Shown here in pieces: positions 1 to 7,988 of a stretch of DNA of 64,000 nucleotides. The notes under the pieces were generated by a model. That model made no database searches, had not been told where the DNA came from, and was given only the letters and a program-made list of their open reading frames with translations. The stretch comes from Cohaesibacter sp. (GTDB taxonomy: Bacteria; Pseudomonadota; Alphaproteobacteria; Rhizobiales; Cohaesibacteraceae): the NCBI GenBank assembly GCA_025210795.1, contig JAOAQZ010000008.1, forward strand, positions 121,812 through 185,811. The letters run 5' to 3'. Both the position numbers and the translations under genes were made by a program. How positions within the stretch are numbered: position 1 is the first letter of the stretch; each line of letters starts with the position of its first letter.

Positions 1-338
1 ATCCGCTCGTCATAGCCGTTTTTGGCAACACCCAGAAGGGTCTCAACCAGCTTGTCAAACTCAACCGGCTGATCCTGCAAATGCACGGACCCATCCGCCT
101 GAATGGACAAGGTAAGCGGCTCGGTCTGGCTGGAGAGCGGCTTGGCCGAGCTTTCCGGCAAATCAAGGGGCACGCCAACGGTCATCATAGGGGCAGACAC
201 CATAAAGATAATGAGCAGCACCAACATCACGTCAACAAGAGGCGTGACGTTAATCTCTGCAACAGGGCGATGGCGAATGGCGCGGCGCGCCCCGCGCCTG
301 CGTCCCCCGCCCGAAGTTCCCATAGTACCCATACCCAT
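1..338 (-). CDS. tolR: TolR, biopolymer transport protein (C-terminus cut off by window edge)
   Basis: TolR is an inner-membrane subunit of the Tol-Pal system, which uses the proton gradient to keep the outer membrane attached during division. The visible 112 codons give a short Gly/Arg-rich cytoplasmic N-terminus, then one membrane helix (about residues 32-52) with the ExbD/TolR motif INVTPLVDVMLVLL. Asp36 in it is the expected proton-carrying residue. A periplasmic domain follows and runs off the left end of the window. The ATG at 338 lies 2 bases after the tolQ stop, so the two are translationally linked. ATGs also occur at codons 3 and 6, so the start is uncertain by a few codons. Confidence 0.93.
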   Translation of the reverse strand, partial: MGMGTMGTSGGGRRRGARRAIRHRPVAEINVTPLVDVMLVLLIIFMVSAPMMTVGVPLDLPESSAKPLSSQTEPLTLSIQADGSVHLQDQPVEFDKLVETLLGVAKNGYDER

Positions 339-340
339 GA

Positions 341-1051
341 TCAGCCCCTTTCATCCATCAAGCGTGACAGGATGGCAGAAAACTCATCGGCAAATCCTTC
401 AAGGCGCAACGCATGCTGGGAGGCAAGACTGGCCAGTTTGTTATAGGCAATCACAGCCGGGATCGCCGCCAAAAGACCAATAGCCGTTGCAAACAAAGCT
501 TCAGCAATCCCCGGTGCGACGACCGCCAAAGAGGTACTTTTGGAATTGGCAATGCCTTGGAAGGAATTCATAATCCCCCAGCCCGTGCCGAACAGACCAA
601 CAAAGGGCGCCGCCGAGCCAACCGTTGCCAAAAACAACAAGCGCTTCTCAAGGCGATCCACTTCACGCGCCAGCGTCACATCAAGAACTTTTTCAATACG
701 GGCGGGGAGCCCTGCAACCGAGCGGGCTTGCCCCTCGAAAGAGCGCTTCCACTCGCGCATTGCAGCCACAAACAATGCAGCCATGGCATGATTGGGGCGG
801 CCAGAGAGAGTCTGGTATAATTCTTCCAGCGACTGGCCGGACCAGAACACCTTTTCAAAGCGATCCATCTGCCGCTTGGTACGCGAATAGAGCAAAACCT
901 TGTCGATAATAATCGCCCAGGACCAGACAGACGCCAGCATCAAACCAACCATCACCAGTTTGACAACGATATGCGCCTGTAAAAACAAGGAGATGAGAGA
1001 CAGATCACCGGAGGTGGCCGCCAGTGCGTTCTGAACAACCTCATTGCCCAT
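341..1051 (-). CDS. tolQ: TolQ, proton channel subunit of Tol-Pal
   Basis: TolQ belongs to the MotA/TolQ/ExbB family and forms the proton channel of Tol-Pal with TolR. The 236-residue length is normal. An N-terminal membrane helix (about residues 28-50) precedes a cytoplasmic loop, followed by two helices around residues 140-160 and 185-205 with the family signature VGSAAPFVGLFGTGWG. The upstream sequence gaaaggacaaagcaa provides a ribosome site for the ATG at 1051. tolR follows directly. The upstream spacer of about 290 bases contains two hairpins and a CtrA-type site, which suggests its own promoter rather than simple read-through from ybgC. Confidence 0.95.
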   Translation of the reverse strand: MGNEVVQNALAATSGDLSLISLFLQAHIVVKLVMVGLMLASVWSWAIIIDKVLLYSRTKRQMDRFEKVFWSGQSLEELYQTLSGRPNHAMAALFVAAMREWKRSFEGQARSVAGLPARIEKVLDVTLAREVDRLEKRLLFLATVGSAAPFVGLFGTGWGIMNSFQGIANSKSTSLAVVAPGIAEALFATAIGLLAAIPAVIAYNKLASLASQHALRLEGFADEFSAILSRLMDERG

Positions 1052-1075
1052 TTGCTTTGTCCTTTCTCAGCCATA

Positions 1076-1104
1076 GGAAAAATATGTGATCGCACATGTT
1101 TTCC
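1076..1104 (-). promoter_or_regulatory. Inverted repeat in the tolQ leader
   Basis: GGAAAAATATGTG (1076-1088) and CACATGTTTTCC (1093-1104) can pair around a 4-base loop, with one imperfection. It ends about 25 bases upstream of the tolQ start codon. It could be an operator or an mRNA leader hairpin; no known regulator motif was recognised. Confidence 0.35.
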
Positions 1105-1203
1105 ATAGCATTGCAAAAATCCTGCCGCCCCTATTGGCGGCACAATTTGGCAAAACTAGGACACAAGCAGATCACCCCATCTTTGAGAAAGGCATTATTA
1201 TGG

Positions 1204-1218
1204 TTAATGAAGCCTTAA
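1204..1218 (-). promoter_or_regulatory. Candidate CtrA-binding site upstream of tolQ
   Basis: The minus strand reads TTAA-GGCTTCA-TTAACC, a full TTAA-N7-TTAA site with the extended TTAACC half that CtrA prefers. It lies 153 bases before the tolQ start codon, between ybgC and tolQ. CtrA control of envelope and division genes is established in alphaproteobacteria; binding here is inferred. Confidence 0.45.
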
Positions 1219-1234
1219 TGGCGCATTCATCTCA

Positions 1235-1256
1235 CTGAAAAAGCGCTCTTTTTCAG
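1235..1256 (-). other. AU-rich perfect hairpin between ybgC and tolQ
   Basis: CTGAAAAAG and CTTTTTCAG form a perfect 9-bp stem with a 4-base loop. It lies about 85 bases after the ybgC stop in the direction of transcription. It could be a weak terminator or processing site for the upstream transcript, but the GC content is low and there is no separate U-tract. Confidence 0.3.
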
Positions 1257-1341
1257 ACCTAAAATTTGAGCGCGCAAAAAGCTGCACCAACTCAGTGCTA
1301 TTCACAAAAGAGAGAATAATGCGCGCTTGAAGCCCTGCGCC

Positions 1342-1806
1342 CTAAGCGCCGAAGGCCTTGCGTAGGTTATCGGGCATGCGCTTGGGGCGACCATCGCGAT
1401 CAATAATCACCACAGTGACCATGGCGGTAAAAAGGACCTGATCTTTACAGATCACCCGTTGATCCAAAATCATCCGAGCACCTTTAAGGGCCTCAATTCT
1501 GGTCTCTATCTGCAAAAGATCATCAATTCGGGCAGGCCGCAGAAAATCAATCTCCATTTTGCGCACGGCAAAGGCGACACGATCTTCATCACCACCCTGA
1601 TCCAGCTCATGATGATGAATACCAAGAAGACGAATAAAATCCGACCGGCCCCGCTCAATAAAGCGCAGGAATGATGCATGATAAACAATGCCGGAAAAAT
1701 CGGTATCTTCATAATAGACGCGAACCGGCAAAACATGACCAAACTCAGTGATCTTACCGGCAATATCCGGCCAGCTATAAGGCTCGTCGGTCTTTTGCTC
1801 AGGCAT
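1342..1806 (-). CDS. ybgC: YbgC-family acyl-CoA thioesterase
   Basis: Hotdog-fold thioesterase that hydrolyses acyl-CoA and is usually encoded just before tolQ. The conserved motif [16 protein letters not shown] holds the catalytic Asp and the active-site helix. The chosen ATG at 1806 gives 154 residues, a normal length, and overlaps the end of ruvB by 8 bases, which implies coupled translation. A longer reading from 1899 would extend deep into ruvB and has no family support. The gene is the last of the ruvCAB-ybgC series, with a gap of about 290 bases before tolQ. Confidence 0.92.
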   Translation of the reverse strand: MPEQKTDEPYSWPDIAGKITEFGHVLPVRVYYEDTDFSGIVYHASFLRFIERGRSDFIRLLGIHHHELDQGGDEDRVAFAVRKMEIDFLRPARIDDLLQIETRIEALKGARMILDQRVICKDQVLFTAMVTVVIIDRDGRPKRMPDNLRKAFGA

Positions 1807-2857
1807 CATCCATCCCTTCCGCAAACAGGCCCATTTGCGGGGCACCCTTGCCATTGTCAGGAACTGCCAATCCCAAATGAGCAAACGCTTTGGCCGCAAG
1901 CAGGCGGCCGCGCGGGGTGCGCTGAATAAAACCTTGCTGGATCAAATAAGGCTCGATAATTTCCTCAATCGCATCACGCGGCTCGGACAAGGCCGCAGCA
2001 ATGGGCTCAATCCCCACGGGACCGCCGCCAAAGCTTGTGGCAATCAGGGTGAGATAGCGCCGGTCAAGAGCATCAAGCCCTTCATTATCGACCTCCAGCA
2101 TTTGCAAGGCCCGATCGGCCACATCGCGGGAGATCTCCCCGCCTGCCTGCACAATAGCAACATCCCGAACACGGCGCAGGAGGCGACCCGCAATACGCGG
2201 CGTGCCGCGCGAACGGCGGGCAATCTCTATCGCCCCATCTTTGGTGATGGTCACGCCCATCAGCCGCGCCCCGCGGGTGACGATATATTCCAGCTCATCC
2301 ACCGTGTAGAAATTAAGCCGGACCGGAATGCCAAACCGGTCACGAAGCGGCGTGGTCAAAAGCCCAAGACGGGTAGTCGCTGCAACCAATGTAAACTTTG
2401 CCAGATCAATCTTCACCGAGCGGGCAGCAGGTCCCTCACCAATGATCAGATCAAGCTGAAAATCTTCCATGGCCGGATAAAGAATCTCTTCCACCGCGGG
2501 GTTCAGGCGGTGGATTTCATCAATGAACAGCACATCATTTTCTTCAAGATTGGGCAAAAGAGCCGCCAGATCCCCGGCTTTGGCAATGACGGGGCCGGAG
2601 GTGGATTTAAAATTCACCCCAAGCTCACGCGAAACAATTTGCGCAAGGGTCGTCTTGCCAAGGCCCGGAGGCCCGACAAACAACACATGATCAAGAGCCT
2701 CTTTGCGCGAACGCGCCGCCTCGATGAAGATGGACAGATTGGCGCGCGCCTGTGCCTGCCCGACAAAATCATCCAGCATTTGCGGGCGCAGCGCGCGATC
2801 CATTTCCTCGCCAGCCTCACCATTTGCCGAGATCAGGCGGTCATTTTCCTCAATCAT
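1799..2857 (-). CDS. ruvB: RuvB, Holliday junction branch migration ATPase
   Basis: RuvB is the hexameric AAA+ motor that drives branch migration of Holliday junctions with RuvA. Residues 62-70 (GPPGLGKTT) form Walker A and residues 111-116 (FIDEIH) form Walker B. A RuvB winged-helix C-terminal part follows. The 352-residue length is typical. The start codon at 2857 overlaps the ruvA stop by 4 bases, and the 3' end overlaps ybgC, so the genes are one translationally coupled operon. Control by the LexA box upstream of ruvC is likely. Confidence 0.98.
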   Translation of the reverse strand: MIEENDRLISANGEAGEEMDRALRPQMLDDFVGQAQARANLSIFIEAARSRKEALDHVLFVGPPGLGKTTLAQIVSRELGVNFKSTSGPVIAKAGDLAALLPNLEENDVLFIDEIHRLNPAVEEILYPAMEDFQLDLIIGEGPAARSVKIDLAKFTLVAATTRLGLLTTPLRDRFGIPVRLNFYTVDELEYIVTRGARLMGVTITKDGAIEIARRSRGTPRIAGRLLRRVRDVAIVQAGGEISRDVADRALQMLEVDNEGLDALDRRYLTLIATSFGGGPVGIEPIAAALSEPRDAIEEIIEPYLIQQGFIQRTPRGRLLAAKAFAHLGLAVPDNGKGAPQMGLFAEGMDDA

Positions 2858-3471
2858 TGGCTAAGCTCCTTAAGGGCAAGGCGGATCAAGGTTGCGGTTC
2901 CCGCATCATCACCCTCGCGCTTAATCACGGTCGCCACTGCCGCACTGGCCTGTACCTGACTATAGCCCAGATTGCTCAGCGCAGACACTGCCTCGGCCAT
3001 CACTTTCGGCGCGGCAGCCTGATCCATTTCCGTTTGCAAATCCGACACCGCCGCATCAATGGCGGTTAGGCTCGGCCCTTTATCTTTCAGCTCCGAGACA
3101 ATCCTCTGGGCAACCTTGGGACCAACGCCAGGGGTGCGGGCAACCATGGCTTTGTCCTGCAAGGCAATAGCGGATTGAAGCTCAGACAGCTTCAAGGTCG
3201 ACAAAATGGCAAGAGCCACCTTCTGCCCCACCCCTTGCACGGTGGTCAACAGGCGAAACCAGTCCCGCTCAAGCGCCGTTGCAAAGCCAAACATCTTGAG
3301 CTGATCTTCCCGCACATGCATTTCAATGAGCACACTGGCAGCTTCTCCAACCGGCGGCAAAGCCTGCAAGGTTTGGTTAGAGCAATGCACCTCATAGCAA
3401 ACACCATTCACGTCAACCAGAACATAGCTGTCGGAATATTCGTCAATCAGGCCCTTGAGTTTGCCAATCAT
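2854..3471 (-). CDS. ruvA: RuvA, Holliday junction DNA-binding subunit
   Basis: RuvA binds the four-way junction as a tetramer and loads RuvB. It starts with [11 protein letters not shown], the usual opening of the OB-fold domain. Helix-hairpin-helix segments follow ([13 protein letters not shown] and [13 protein letters not shown]), and a C-terminal RuvB-binding domain lies at about residues 155-205. The 205-residue length is normal. It lies 32 bases after ruvC and overlaps ruvB by 4 bases. Confidence 0.97.
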   Translation of the reverse strand: MIGKLKGLIDEYSDSYVLVDVNGVCYEVHCSNQTLQALPPVGEAASVLIEMHVREDQLKMFGFATALERDWFRLLTTVQGVGQKVALAILSTLKLSELQSAIALQDKAMVARTPGVGPKVAQRIVSELKDKGPSLTAIDAAVSDLQTEMDQAAAPKVMAEAVSALSNLGYSQVQASAAVATVIKREGDDAGTATLIRLALKELSQ

Positions 3472-3503
3472 GGTCGTTCCTTAAACATATATGGCTTTAC
3501 GCC

Positions 3504-4007
3504 TTACGCAATCTTGAGTTTGTTTGCACCACGCTGATGGGCGTGACAAATGGCAATAGCCAAAGCATCCGCCGCATCTTCACTGTCAAAAGTGGCCTTC
3601 GGCAACAGCATCTTCACCATGGTCTGGATCTGGTTTTTATCCGCGTGCCCTACTCCAACAACGGTTTTCTTGACCGCATTGGGCGCATATTCAGCAACCG
3701 GCAGATGCAATTGCGCAGGCGCCAACAAGGCAACCGCACGCGCCTGCCCCAGTTTGAGGGTCGCCCCCGCATCCTTGTTCACAAAGGTTTGCTCCACGGC
3801 CACTTCATCCGGCGCATAGCGCTCAAGCACTTCCATAATACCGGTATGCAGTTCCAGAAGGCGTGTTGCCAGATCGACCTTATGATTGGAAGTAATCAAA
3901 CCGGAGCCGATAAAGGATATCCGGTTGGAAATGGTTTCAATGGCACCCCAGCCCGTGCGGCGCAGGCCAGGATCAAAGCCTATGATTCGGATCGGTGCTT
4001 GTTTCAT
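3504..4007 (-). CDS. ruvC: RuvC, Holliday junction resolvase
   Basis: RuvC is the RNase H-like endonuclease that cuts Holliday junctions symmetrically. Asp12 ([10 protein letters not shown]), Glu72 (VAVEQTFV), Asp144 and Asp147 (DAADALAIA) supply the acidic active site. The 167-residue length is typical. It is the first gene of the ruvC-ruvA-ruvB-ybgC operon. A perfect GTTC-N7-GTTC LexA box lies 25-39 bases before its start codon, so the operon is probably induced by DNA damage. Confidence 0.97.
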   Translation of the reverse strand: MKQAPIRIIGFDPGLRRTGWGAIETISNRISFIGSGLITSNHKVDLATRLLELHTGIMEVLERYAPDEVAVEQTFVNKDAGATLKLGQARAVALLAPAQLHLPVAEYAPNAVKKTVVGVGHADKNQIQTMVKMLLPKATFDSEDAADALAIAICHAHQRGANKLKIA

Positions 4008-4031
4008 AATCCCTGACTAACGCAGAAATAT

Positions 4032-4046
4032 GAACAATACCAGAAC
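4032..4046 (-). promoter_or_regulatory. LexA (SOS) box upstream of ruvC
   Basis: The minus strand reads GTTC-TGGTATT-GTTC, an exact match to the alphaproteobacterial LexA consensus GTTC-N7-GTTC. It lies 25 bases before the ruvC ATG, where LexA would block transcription. The match is seen directly; repression and SOS induction are inferred from the known regulon. Confidence 0.8.
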
Positions 4047-4161
4047 AAACCCAATCAAAACACCAAATCAGGGAGGAAAAACCACAGAACAATCCCCTCT
4101 TAACAGCAAGGCCAAGGGCATACCTCAAAGCGCGCTGCGATCCTATACGCAATCAGACACG

Positions 4162-4192
4162 AAAAAACCCCGGCCAGCGACCGGGGTTTTTT
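4162..4192 (-). terminator. Bidirectional-looking terminator after yebC
   Basis: CCCCGG (4168-4173) and CCGGGG (4181-4186) form a stem with a 7-base loop, flanked by six A on one side and six T on the other. It lies 23 bases after the yebC stop and so separates yebC from the ruv operon. It would also stop plus-strand transcription. Confidence 0.85.
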
Positions 4193-4214
4193 ATCTTGTC
4201 ATCCAATTGTCGAT

Positions 4215-4961
4215 TTAGCCCAGCTTGGCCAGAACTTCATCGCTCATGGTGAAGTTGGAATAAACATTCTGCACGTCATCATCATCTTCCAAAGCATTCA
4301 TCAGCTTCATGATGGTGGCTGCTTTTTCCTCGTCCACATCGATCTCGTTTTGTGGCTTCCAGATGGCTTTTTGGGATTCAGGCGCCTGACCCAAAGCCTC
4401 TTCAAGCGCCTTACCAACATCAATCATGTCTTCAAATGCGGTATAGATGGTATGACCATCTTCATCGCTTTGCACATCATCTGCACCCGCTTCGATGCCA
4501 GCTTCCATAATTGTGTCTTCATCGCCCACGTCAGCTGGGAAAACCAGCTCGCCAACACGATCAAACATGAAGGCCACCGAACCGGTCTCGCCCAAAGTTC
4601 CGCCATTTTTGGAGAATGCGGCACGAACACTGGAGGCGGTACGGTTACGGTTGTCGGTCAGCGCTTCCACAATAACAGCGGTGCCGCCCGGACCATAGCC
4701 TTCATAGCGGACTTCATCAAAGTTCTCCGCTTCCCCACTATCAGCCTTTTTCACTGCACGGTCGATATTATCCTTGGGCATGGACTGACCGCGAGCGTTT
4801 TGGATAGCCAGACGCAGGCGCGCATTGGCATCGGGATCCGGTCCGCCCATTTTGGCTGCAACCGTGATTTCTTTGGAGAGTTTGGAGAACAACTTGGAGC
4901 GCTTGGCATCCTGTGCACCTTTACGATACATGATGTTCTTGAATTTGGAATGTCCTGCCAT
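4215..4961 (-). CDS. YebC/PmpR-family protein
   Basis: YebC-family proteins are cytoplasmic; recent work links members to ribosome stalling relief and older work to transcription regulation. The N-terminus [18 protein letters not shown] is the family signature, and the 248-residue length is standard. Three alpha/beta domains are expected; the acidic stretch [13 protein letters not shown] near the C-terminus is typical. The gene lies directly upstream of ruvC, an order common in proteobacteria, but a strong terminator lies between, so it is probably a separate transcript. Confidence 0.96.
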   Translation of the reverse strand: MAGHSKFKNIMYRKGAQDAKRSKLFSKLSKEITVAAKMGGPDPDANARLRLAIQNARGQSMPKDNIDRAVKKADSGEAENFDEVRYEGYGPGGTAVIVEALTDNRNRTASSVRAAFSKNGGTLGETGSVAFMFDRVGELVFPADVGDEDTIMEAGIEAGADDVQSDEDGHTIYTAFEDMIDVGKALEEALGQAPESQKAIWKPQNEIDVDEEKAATIMKLMNALEDDDDVQNVYSNFTMSDEVLAKLG

Positions 4962-4992
4962 GATAAATGAAGTCCGTAGCTATTCATCGTCA

Positions 4993-5007
4993 CTGCGATC
5001 GTCGCAG
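4993..5007. other. Perfect inverted repeat between ymdB-like gene and yebC
   Basis: CTGCGA-TCG-TCGCAG is a perfect 6-bp palindrome with a 3-base centre, in the 113-base gap between the phosphodiesterase gene and yebC. It has no T-tract, so it is more likely an operator or leader hairpin than a terminator. Confidence 0.3.
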
Positions 5008-5074
5008 CCCATTTGTCCGTGGTGATCGCATATTTCCCCTATACAGATCAAGTCGGGGGAGGCATGCAATCTGA

Positions 5075-5899
5075 TTATTCTTGCCAGAAAGATGGGATAT
5101 GCTGGGATAAATGCCCCCCAAGCCGCAAAGGCTCGACGGCAAGGGCAAGGCCGGTACTGTCGTCAATCTCTACCGCAACGCCGCTCAAGGTCGGATCGCC
5201 AAGCGAAGGTGTAAAACGGGAGGCTGGCACTTTGCGCAAGAAACGCTGAACCGGCTCTTCCTTCTCCATACCCAGAACAGAATCATAATCCCCGCACATG
5301 CCCGCATCCGACATATAGGCCGTACCCGATGGCAAAACCCGATAATCCGAGGTTGGCACATGGGTATGCGTCCCCACCACAAGGCTGACCCGCCCATCAA
5401 GAAAATGCCCCATGGCCTGCTTCTCGGAGGTCGCCTCGGCATGGAAATCCAGCACAATTGCATCGGCAAACTCACCAAGCGGGCACGCCCCCAGCTCTTT
5501 TTCAACCGCTGCAAACGGGCAATCGAGCGGATCCATATAAATCCGGCCCATGGCGTTCATAACCAGCACATTGGCCCCGTTGCGGGCCTGAAACAGATTG
5601 GCCCCTTTGCCGGGAACGCCGGACGGGTAATTGATCGGACGCAAAAAGGCGGGCTGGCGCTCGCAAAAAACCAGAGCGTCCCGCTGATCCCAAGCATGAT
5701 TGCCCGTTGTCACAGCATCAGCCCCTGCATCAATCAGGTCTTGCAGGATTTTTTCGGTAATCCCGAATCCTGCCGCAGCATTCTCGCCATTGATGATAAC
5801 AAAATCGAGCTGATAGCGCTCAATCAGGCCCGGCAACTTGTCCTGCACAACGGCACGGCCAGCCTTGCCCACAATATCGCCAATGAACAACAAACGCAT
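5075..5899 (-). CDS. YmdB-family metallophosphoesterase
   Basis: This matches the YmdB/TIGR00282 family of calcineurin-like phosphodiesterases; the Bacillus member hydrolyses 2',3'-cyclic nucleotides. Metal ligands are visible in order: Asp8 (LLFIGD), Glu39-Asn40 (NGEN), Asn67-His68 (GNHAWDQ), His in DFHAEATSEK, and GTHTHVPTSD near residue 175. The 274-residue length is normal. It lies upstream of yebC on the same strand, separated by 115 bases. The substrate in alphaproteobacteria is not established. Confidence 0.9.
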   Translation of the reverse strand: MRLLFIGDIVGKAGRAVVQDKLPGLIERYQLDFVIINGENAAAGFGITEKILQDLIDAGADAVTTGNHAWDQRDALVFCERQPAFLRPINYPSGVPGKGANLFQARNGANVLVMNAMGRIYMDPLDCPFAAVEKELGACPLGEFADAIVLDFHAEATSEKQAMGHFLDGRVSLVVGTHTHVPTSDYRVLPSGTAYMSDAGMCGDYDSVLGMEKEEPVQRFLRKVPASRFTPSLGDPTLSGVAVEIDDSTGLALAVEPLRLGGHLSQHIPSFWQE

Positions 5900-6004
5900 T
5901 TTTGCATTTTCCTACAAGATGGATAGAGAAAAAGATAATTGCTGTGACGGAATTATAGGCAGAAAAGCAACATTCAAGCGCATAAAAGTTGCCTCAAAGA
6001 GCGC

Positions 6005-6610
6005 TTAAAGAATACCGGCTTCCGTCACAATCCAGTCTAGAGGTTGGTCATACCGCCCAACGGGGACCTTGTCCAGCTTCTGGCATTCAAAAGCAAGACC
6101 GATCAAAAGCGGTTTTTTCTCACTCTTTACCTGGCGACCGATATAGCGGTCATAAAATCCGGCTCCATATCCCATGCGATTGCGCTCATTATCAAAGGCG
6201 GCAAGCGGCATAACGAGACAATCAGGCAAAACCACAGGAGCCGTCTGCGCCGGTCCTTTGCTGCCATATCCTGCAGCAACCAGCGGATCATCCTCGCGCC
6301 AGAGGCGGAATTCAAGATCGGTTTTGCTCAGCACAACCGGCAGGGCAATTTGGCAGCCTTGCTGCCGCAAAGCGCCGGCTGCAAGAAGACTGTCAATCTC
6401 CGACCGGATGGGCCAGAAAAGAGAGACGGTCGCCCCTTGAATACCATGAGGCAACTGGGGCGTTTGCGGCAAAATAGCAAGATGAGAGAGAAGATGCGCA
6501 GCCGCCTGCTGCGACCATAATTGCCTGTCCTGCTCGCTCTGGCGATCCCGCTTTGCCAGACTTTCGGCCCTTAAAGCCTGTTTTTGCAGGCGAAGCTGTT
6601 CATCATCCAT
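6005..6610 (-). CDS. 5-formyltetrahydrofolate cyclo-ligase
   Basis: The enzyme uses ATP to convert 5-formyl-THF to 5,10-methenyl-THF, recycling folate. The signature MGYGAGFYDRYI near residue 145 is the nucleotide/folate-binding loop. The basic N-terminus with repeated Arg and Gln is typical, as is the 201-residue length. The gene follows the 6S RNA gene and zapA, the arrangement zapA-ssrS-ygfA known widely in proteobacteria. It may be co-transcribed with 6S RNA. Confidence 0.94.
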   Translation of the reverse strand: MDDEQLRLQKQALRAESLAKRDRQSEQDRQLWSQQAAAHLLSHLAILPQTPQLPHGIQGATVSLFWPIRSEIDSLLAAGALRQQGCQIALPVVLSKTDLEFRLWREDDPLVAAGYGSKGPAQTAPVVLPDCLVMPLAAFDNERNRMGYGAGFYDRYIGRQVKSEKKPLLIGLAFECQKLDKVPVGRYDQPLDWIVTEAGIL

Positions 6611-6616
6611 AACGGG

Positions 6617-6775
6617 CTCCTTAGGGTCCTGCCCCTAAAACAGGAAGCCGCAGCGACCGTCGAAGTTATACGGATCCTGGGACACCTGTAGTACAGGTGG
6701 GTGCCGGTATGAAGAGGACCACGATCCTGATCAGAGCCAGCTCCCGTTCGGATCTTTAAGGCCCCAAGGAAAAGT
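6617..6775 (-). ncRNA. ssrS: 6S RNA
   Basis: 6S RNA binds the housekeeping RNA polymerase by mimicking an open promoter. The minus strand between zapA and the cyclo-ligase gene shows the expected layout. A closing stem pairs CCTTGGGG (6762-6769) with CCCTAAGG (6619-6626). Internal stems carry GGGAGCTGGCT, and a terminal hairpin has the self-complementary ACCTGTACTACAGGT. The length of about 160 bases is normal. A possible -10 element TATATG lies near 6811-6816. The ends are estimated from the closing stem. Position and fold together make this call strong. Confidence 0.85.
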
Positions 6776-6849
6776 TTCTTCTAACGCGAAGTGCAGCTAA
6801 CTGAATGACACATATAATGGAGAGACGGGTAGATTTCCAGTGGCAAAGT

Positions 6850-7209
6850 TCAGGATTTCAAGAGAATATCGGCAAGCTTTTCCAATTGCTCCGAGGCCCG
6901 ATCAATCCGAGAGGCAATCGTTTCCTGATCCCCTTCGGTCTTCTCCAAAACGGCAGTGCGAGCATCGCGAAGCGCCTCAACTTCCTCTTCAAGGCCTTTG
7001 ACGCGCTTTTTCAGCTCATTCAGCTCATCCACCATCATGATGCCAGCCATCACGGTAAGGCGCTGATCTCCGATTTCACCAAAAGACTCTTTAAGCTGAC
7101 TGATGGTCATATCAAATTTGCGCGCAAGCGACAGAAGATGGTCTTCCTGACCGTCCTCGCACGCCATACGGTATGCCCGTCCATTGATATTAACACTGAC
7201 CTGAACCAT
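6850..7209 (-). CDS. zapA: ZapA, FtsZ-associated cell division protein
   Basis: ZapA binds and bundles FtsZ filaments at the division site. The N-terminal globular domain starts VQVSVNINGRAYRMAC, and the C-terminal half is a coiled coil (about residues 55-118) rich in Glu and Leu. The 119-residue length is typical. The 6S RNA gene lies immediately downstream and a DUF4164 coiled-coil gene 48 bases upstream, the usual alphaproteobacterial order. Confidence 0.93.
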   Translation of the reverse strand: MVQVSVNINGRAYRMACEDGQEDHLLSLARKFDMTISQLKESFGEIGDQRLTVMAGIMMVDELNELKKRVKGLEEEVEALRDARTAVLEKTEGDQETIASRIDRASEQLEKLADILLKS

Positions 7210-7257
7210 CAGAACCTGCGGGACCTCTCATCCATGCTAAATTGCTTTCATCTTGGG

Positions 7258-7539
7258 CTATCCACCATGCTGTTCCAAAACAGCCCGCACGGATTCCATG
7301 GCAGCCCCCAACCGTCGAGACACTTCCTCATTGGCGCTTTCAAGGCGATGAGAGCGTTTCTTTTCTTTATCAAGAGAAGCCGACAAATCGGAGCGATCTT
7401 CATTGGCTTTTTTGAGGTCGTCCTGCAAATCCTGCACGGATCTGTCATTTCGTTGCCGCTGGTCCATAGCTTTTTCAAGGGAAAGAAGCGCTTTATCCAA
7501 TCTGTTCAAAGCACTCTGAATTGCAGGCTCATGCGCCAT
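7258..7539 (-). CDS. DUF4164 coiled-coil protein
   Basis: A 93-residue, highly charged, entirely helical protein with heptad-like spacing of Leu (LDKALLSLEKAM) that matches the DUF4164 family. Members sit next to zapA in many Hyphomicrobiales; the function is unknown, but the position suggests a role near the division ring. It has no signal peptide or membrane segment. It lies 48 bases upstream of zapA and is probably in the same transcript. Confidence 0.85.
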   Translation of the reverse strand: MAHEPAIQSALNRLDKALLSLEKAMDQRQRNDRSVQDLQDDLKKANEDRSDLSASLDKEKKRSHRLESANEEVSRRLGAAMESVRAVLEQHGG

Positions 7540-7988
7540 CCGTCCCCCACTCTAAATAGCACATCCCCCCAACGGTGCGCCATTTTGCACTTTTGAACCC
7601 ATCAATACTGACTGTCTTTTGTAACATAGCCAAGCTATCGCACATTAGCCCGCCAAACATATCAATGAATCACATCCAATTCTATCCCTCAAACAAATCT
7701 AGGCGTGAAACAACAAACTCGTCAATCCTGACAATTGATCAACAGCATCCGTCCACAAGTGAATTTTTGGCCATTTTTCGCCCCTTGTGATCAAGGTTCA
7801 GATTGACTCTTGAGACACGGATGATAAATGTCTTTGCGATTGTATCAGCCTCTGTCTGCCGCGCAGTTTCTGGCAAGGCAGATCCCGTAAAACCCACAAT
7901 GCCCCTATGGTGCATGATGGTTTGCTGAGAACTCTGAAACAGCTATTCTTTCAGATGCCCCGGCAAATTGATCTCAGACGCAGAGCTC
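7540..7988. promoter_or_regulatory. Divergent intergenic region, tkt promoter candidate
   Basis: This 449-base spacer separates the minus-strand DUF4164-zapA group from plus-strand tkt. TTGACT (7803-7808) and TAAATG (7825-7830), with a 16-base spacer, form a plausible plus-strand promoter, implying a leader of about 150 bases. No coding sequence, RNA gene or repeat was found. Confidence 0.5.
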
